DNA of 9,075 bases from an uncultured Bacteroides sp. (GTDB taxonomy: Bacteria; Bacteroidota; Bacteroidia; Bacteroidales; Bacteroidaceae), in contig CAUEFX010000103.1 of NCBI GenBank assembly GCA_958477465.1, positions 1 to 9,075 on the forward strand. The letters run 5' to 3'. The notes below the pieces were generated by a model. It had not been told where the DNA came from. It saw only the letters and a list, made by a program, of their open reading frames with translations, and did not search any database. A program made the position numbers and the translations under genes. Below are positions 7,592 through 9,075 of this stretch, piece after piece; position 1 is the stretch's first letter; each line of letters starts with the position of its first letter.

Positions 7592-7935
7592 ATGAACTAC
7601 AGCAAAGAGCATAAAATGACTTATTAAGTCTAGACTGAAGTAACTAAACATTCCTTCATGGCTATTTTATGACAGCAAGTCTCGTTATGCCGCAGAACAA
7701 TCATCAGGTAAAACGGCCCGGGATGAGTTTTTCGAACTTCCACACGGTGGTTCGTTTGTTCTGGTTTCCTTATTTGCCAGTACAAGCGGTCGGAAGCATC
7801 ACTACGGACTCACCAGTGGGGTTGAAGGAGATAGAAATACGCACACTAGCCGGATGTGTCATACGTATCTGCGATGAGATAAACGAAAAGGAACAGTTTT
7901 CAATCATCCAAGCATGCAGCTATGTTCAGCCTTAA
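7592..7935 (+). pseudogene. tnpA: IS66 TnpA (OrfA) remnant, frameshifted
   Basis: This is the small DNA-binding/accessory protein of IS66. About 115 codons of sequence survive but are split over three frames. A likely start, MNYSKEHKM (7592), closes at 7622-7624. A second frame reads IPSWLFYDSKSRYAAEQSSG and DEFFELPHGGSF (about 7650-7765), resembling the end of the helix-turn-helix and the linker. A third frame, from about 7775, gives LPVQAVGSI, then IEIRTLAGCVIRICDEI and the C-terminal IIQACSYVQP, with stop at 7933-7935. An 88-codon frame starting at 7669 is open but its first third is out of the ancestral frame. The end overlaps the tnpB start by 14 bp, as in intact IS66. Assignment rests on position in the element and general resemblance. 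Confidence 0.7.
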
Positions 7936-8008
7936 TGACAGTATGCGCTATCTGTTGTATAACTGCCCAACCGCTATGCGCAAAAGTTTCATGAAGTCCG
8001 TGATTTGA
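7922..8008 (+). pseudogene. tnpB: IS66 TnpB (Orf2) N-terminal remnant
   Basis: The 28-codon frame reads MFSLNDSMRYLLYNCP, then TAMRKSF, the highly conserved start of IS66 Orf2 (usually MFSLNDSMRYLLYNCPTDMRKSF). It then hits TGA. Full TnpB is about 115 residues, and only about 100 bp separate this stop from the tnpC start, so most of the gene has been deleted. The accessory function is lost. Confidence 0.85.
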
Positions 8009-8109
8009 GAGCCTTCAAAAACTTCGAAAATAGTACTGACTTTTTAGCCTGAAAGCTTCTGTATATCATTGTATTTTGTATATTTACAATGTGAAATAAA
8101 GAGATACAG

Positions 8110-8936
8110 ATGCTTATGGAAGAACAGAAAAGCCTTATTGGAAGAGATTGAGATACTTCGCCATGATAAAGCGATGCTCATTAACAGGGTTGCTTCTTTG
8201 GAGCAATCCTTGTATTGGCTTAGAAAGAAGGTCTTAGGTCGGATAAATGAAAAGAGTTTTCCACTTGGTCCTAATCAGCTTCTTTTGTTCTTAAAGGAAG
8301 AAATGTCTTCCATGGAAATATTCCGGATAGAGGAAGAAGTTCGCAAGAACGAGGAAGAAATCACCAAAAACATAAAAGTTAAGGAGAAGTTGGTCCGCAA
8401 CTCCCTTGGTATATCCTCTTTGCCAGTAGAAGTTATCAATCTTTATCCAGAAGTGACAACTGACGCAGAAGCAGGCTAAAGAATGATTTCATTGAAATCG
8501 GGAAGGAAGAAAGTTCCCATTTGGAACGCGTTTCGGCAAAAGCATATATCCTGAAAACCGTCCGTCACAAAGTGATAAGAAAATCCGATATGGAAGTTTG
8601 AGCAGATTAAAGGAATCACCCTGGTCGGCTGCTAGGCACACATCAGAAGAAGATGCGGGATGCCTTGGAGGAGAACAGGGTTCTGGCCACACAGGCGATA
8701 CATTATATTAGTAAATTCTGATGCCGATGAAACCGGACTCACGGCAGAAGAACGCAAGGAAAAACGTATCAGCGAAGCTTTTCCGATGATTCTTGAGTTT
8801 GAAAACTGGCTACAGAACACTTATCTTTTTAAGAAAAGTCCCATATTACGAAAGAGACGAAAAGGATATGACAGAGTTTCTCTCTCGTAATTGGGTAAAA
8901 TTCAATTGGGCTTGTTCCGAATATAGATACTATTAA
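8110..8936 (+). pseudogene. tnpC: IS66 TnpC transposase remnant with multiple frameshifts, a stop and internal deletions
   Basis: The DDE transposase of IS66 is normally about 500-540 residues. It starts MLMEEQ (8110) and shifts frame in an AAAA run near 8127-8130. It continues as the coiled-coil N-terminus ALLEEIEILRHDKAMLINRV and WLRKKVLGRINEKSF (longest intact piece about 8130-8470). It shifts again at about 8472 to RLKNDFIEIGKEESSHLERV and KTVRHKVIRKSDMEV. Then comes a deletion junction near 8598-8602, jumping to EQIKGITLVGC with TAG where Trp of GCWAH is expected (8632-8634). Further shifts give MRDALEENRVLATQAIHYIS, then TGLTAEERKEKRISEAF and ILEFENWLQNTYL. A second deletion near 8838 joins the C-terminal YYERDEKDMTEFLSRNWVKF, with stop at 8934-8936. 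Most of the catalytic core is gone. The open frames at 8069-8479 and 8660-8890 are pieces of this gene, not separate genes. Confidence 0.85.
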
Positions 8937-8990
8937 TTTCGAATCGACTACGAATAGCACTGATTCGGAACTAATTCTCCAAATTTACAA

Positions 8991-9011
8991 CGTAGTTTAC
9001 CGAATGCTTAT
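8991..9011 (-). repeat. IS66 right terminal inverted repeat
   Basis: Its reverse complement begins ATAAGCATTCGGT and ends ACG, matching 16 of 21 bases of the left end. The outermost base differs (A instead of G). Bases 9012-9075 beyond it are AT-rich with no gene I can identify. Confidence 0.75.
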
Positions 9012-9075
9012 GTTTGAGTATAAAATTACTAAAGTGTTGTCAATTTTGAAACATAAAAAATCAAATTTAAAATAA

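Larger units (their letters stand above)
7491..9011 (+). mobile_element. Degenerate IS66-family insertion sequence
   Basis: The 1521-bp element is bounded by 21-bp terminal inverted repeats (7491-7511 and 8991-9011) that share TAAGCATTCGGT plus a terminal ACG, 16 of 21 bases in all. The left end starts GTAA, as IS66 ends do. Inside, in order, are remnants of tnpA, tnpB and tnpC, with the usual tnpA/tnpB overlap. A complete Bacteroidales IS66 is about 2.5 kb, so roughly 1 kb is missing, mainly from TnpB and the TnpC core. The 8-bp flanks (gattgtcc left, gtttgagt right) are not a target duplication. The element cannot move by itself, though its ends might still be mobilised in trans. Confidence 0.85.

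Noticed and set aside
7382..7651. An 89-codon - strand open frame covering part of the kinase and extending through the IS66 left end
   Set aside because: Only its middle (codons for NPVPIHYNIY) is kinase sequence. The upstream part is IS66 DNA read antisense and the downstream part is the kinase in the wrong frame, so it is an accidental join.
8660..8890. A separate 76-codon gene
   Set aside because: Its ATEERKEKR-like and FENWLQNTYL stretches belong to the IS66 TnpC remnant; start and end are created by frameshifts.
1..9075. CRISPR array, tRNA, rRNA or anti-phage defence genes
   Set aside because: No regularly spaced direct repeats, no tRNA- or rRNA-like sequence and no nuclease, toxin or other defence domain were seen in any frame.

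Overview
This window looks like a Bacteroidales chromosome (Bacteroides/Parabacteroides type). The evidence is a SusC/SusD-type outer-membrane glycan uptake pair, a DUF1735-type surface lipoprotein, a Bacteroides-style TAnnTTTG promoter element, starts without strong Shine-Dalgarno sequences, and an IS66-family insertion sequence whose proteins resemble Bacteroidales copies. The genus is inferred from general family knowledge; no search was run.

Layout. Positions 1-278 are an AT-rich regulatory region. A perfect 13-bp inverted repeat (1-13 and 160-172) encloses 146 bp, and the only good promoter -7 element in the segment (150-157) points right and sits against the inner edge of the right arm. 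This is the architecture of an invertible, phase-variable promoter. It feeds a tight three-gene operon on the + strand: a SusC-like TonB-dependent transporter (279-3437), a SusD-like glycan-binding lipoprotein (3465-5453) and a surface lipoprotein with two DUF1735-like domains and a C-terminal F5/8 type C (discoidin/CBM32-like) domain (5471-6799). The gaps are 27 and 17 bp. No glycoside hydrolase, protease, sulfatase or complete regulator lies in the window, so this is a binding/import module. A long imperfect hairpin (6815-6877) follows the operon.

The right third is a graveyard. On the - strand are a possible 36-residue membrane peptide (6926-7036, low confidence) and the C-terminal ATP-binding part of a sensor histidine kinase (7126-7490). 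The kinase carries a frameshift in a TA-rich tract and is cut off exactly where an IS66-family element begins. The element (7491-9011, 1521 bp) has recognisable terminal inverted repeats, remnants of tnpA, tnpB and tnpC in the usual overlapping order, several frameshifts and stops, and internal deletions that removed most of TnpB and most of the TnpC catalytic core. No matching 8-bp target duplication is visible, and the sequence beyond the right end (9012-9075) is AT-rich and does not clearly continue the kinase. This suggests loss of the kinase N-terminal half by an IS-associated rearrangement.

How it fits together: the three-gene operon would display a glycan-capture and import complex on the cell surface, probably switched on and off by promoter inversion driven by a recombinase encoded elsewhere. 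The neighbouring kinase, which may once have been a local sensor, is dead.
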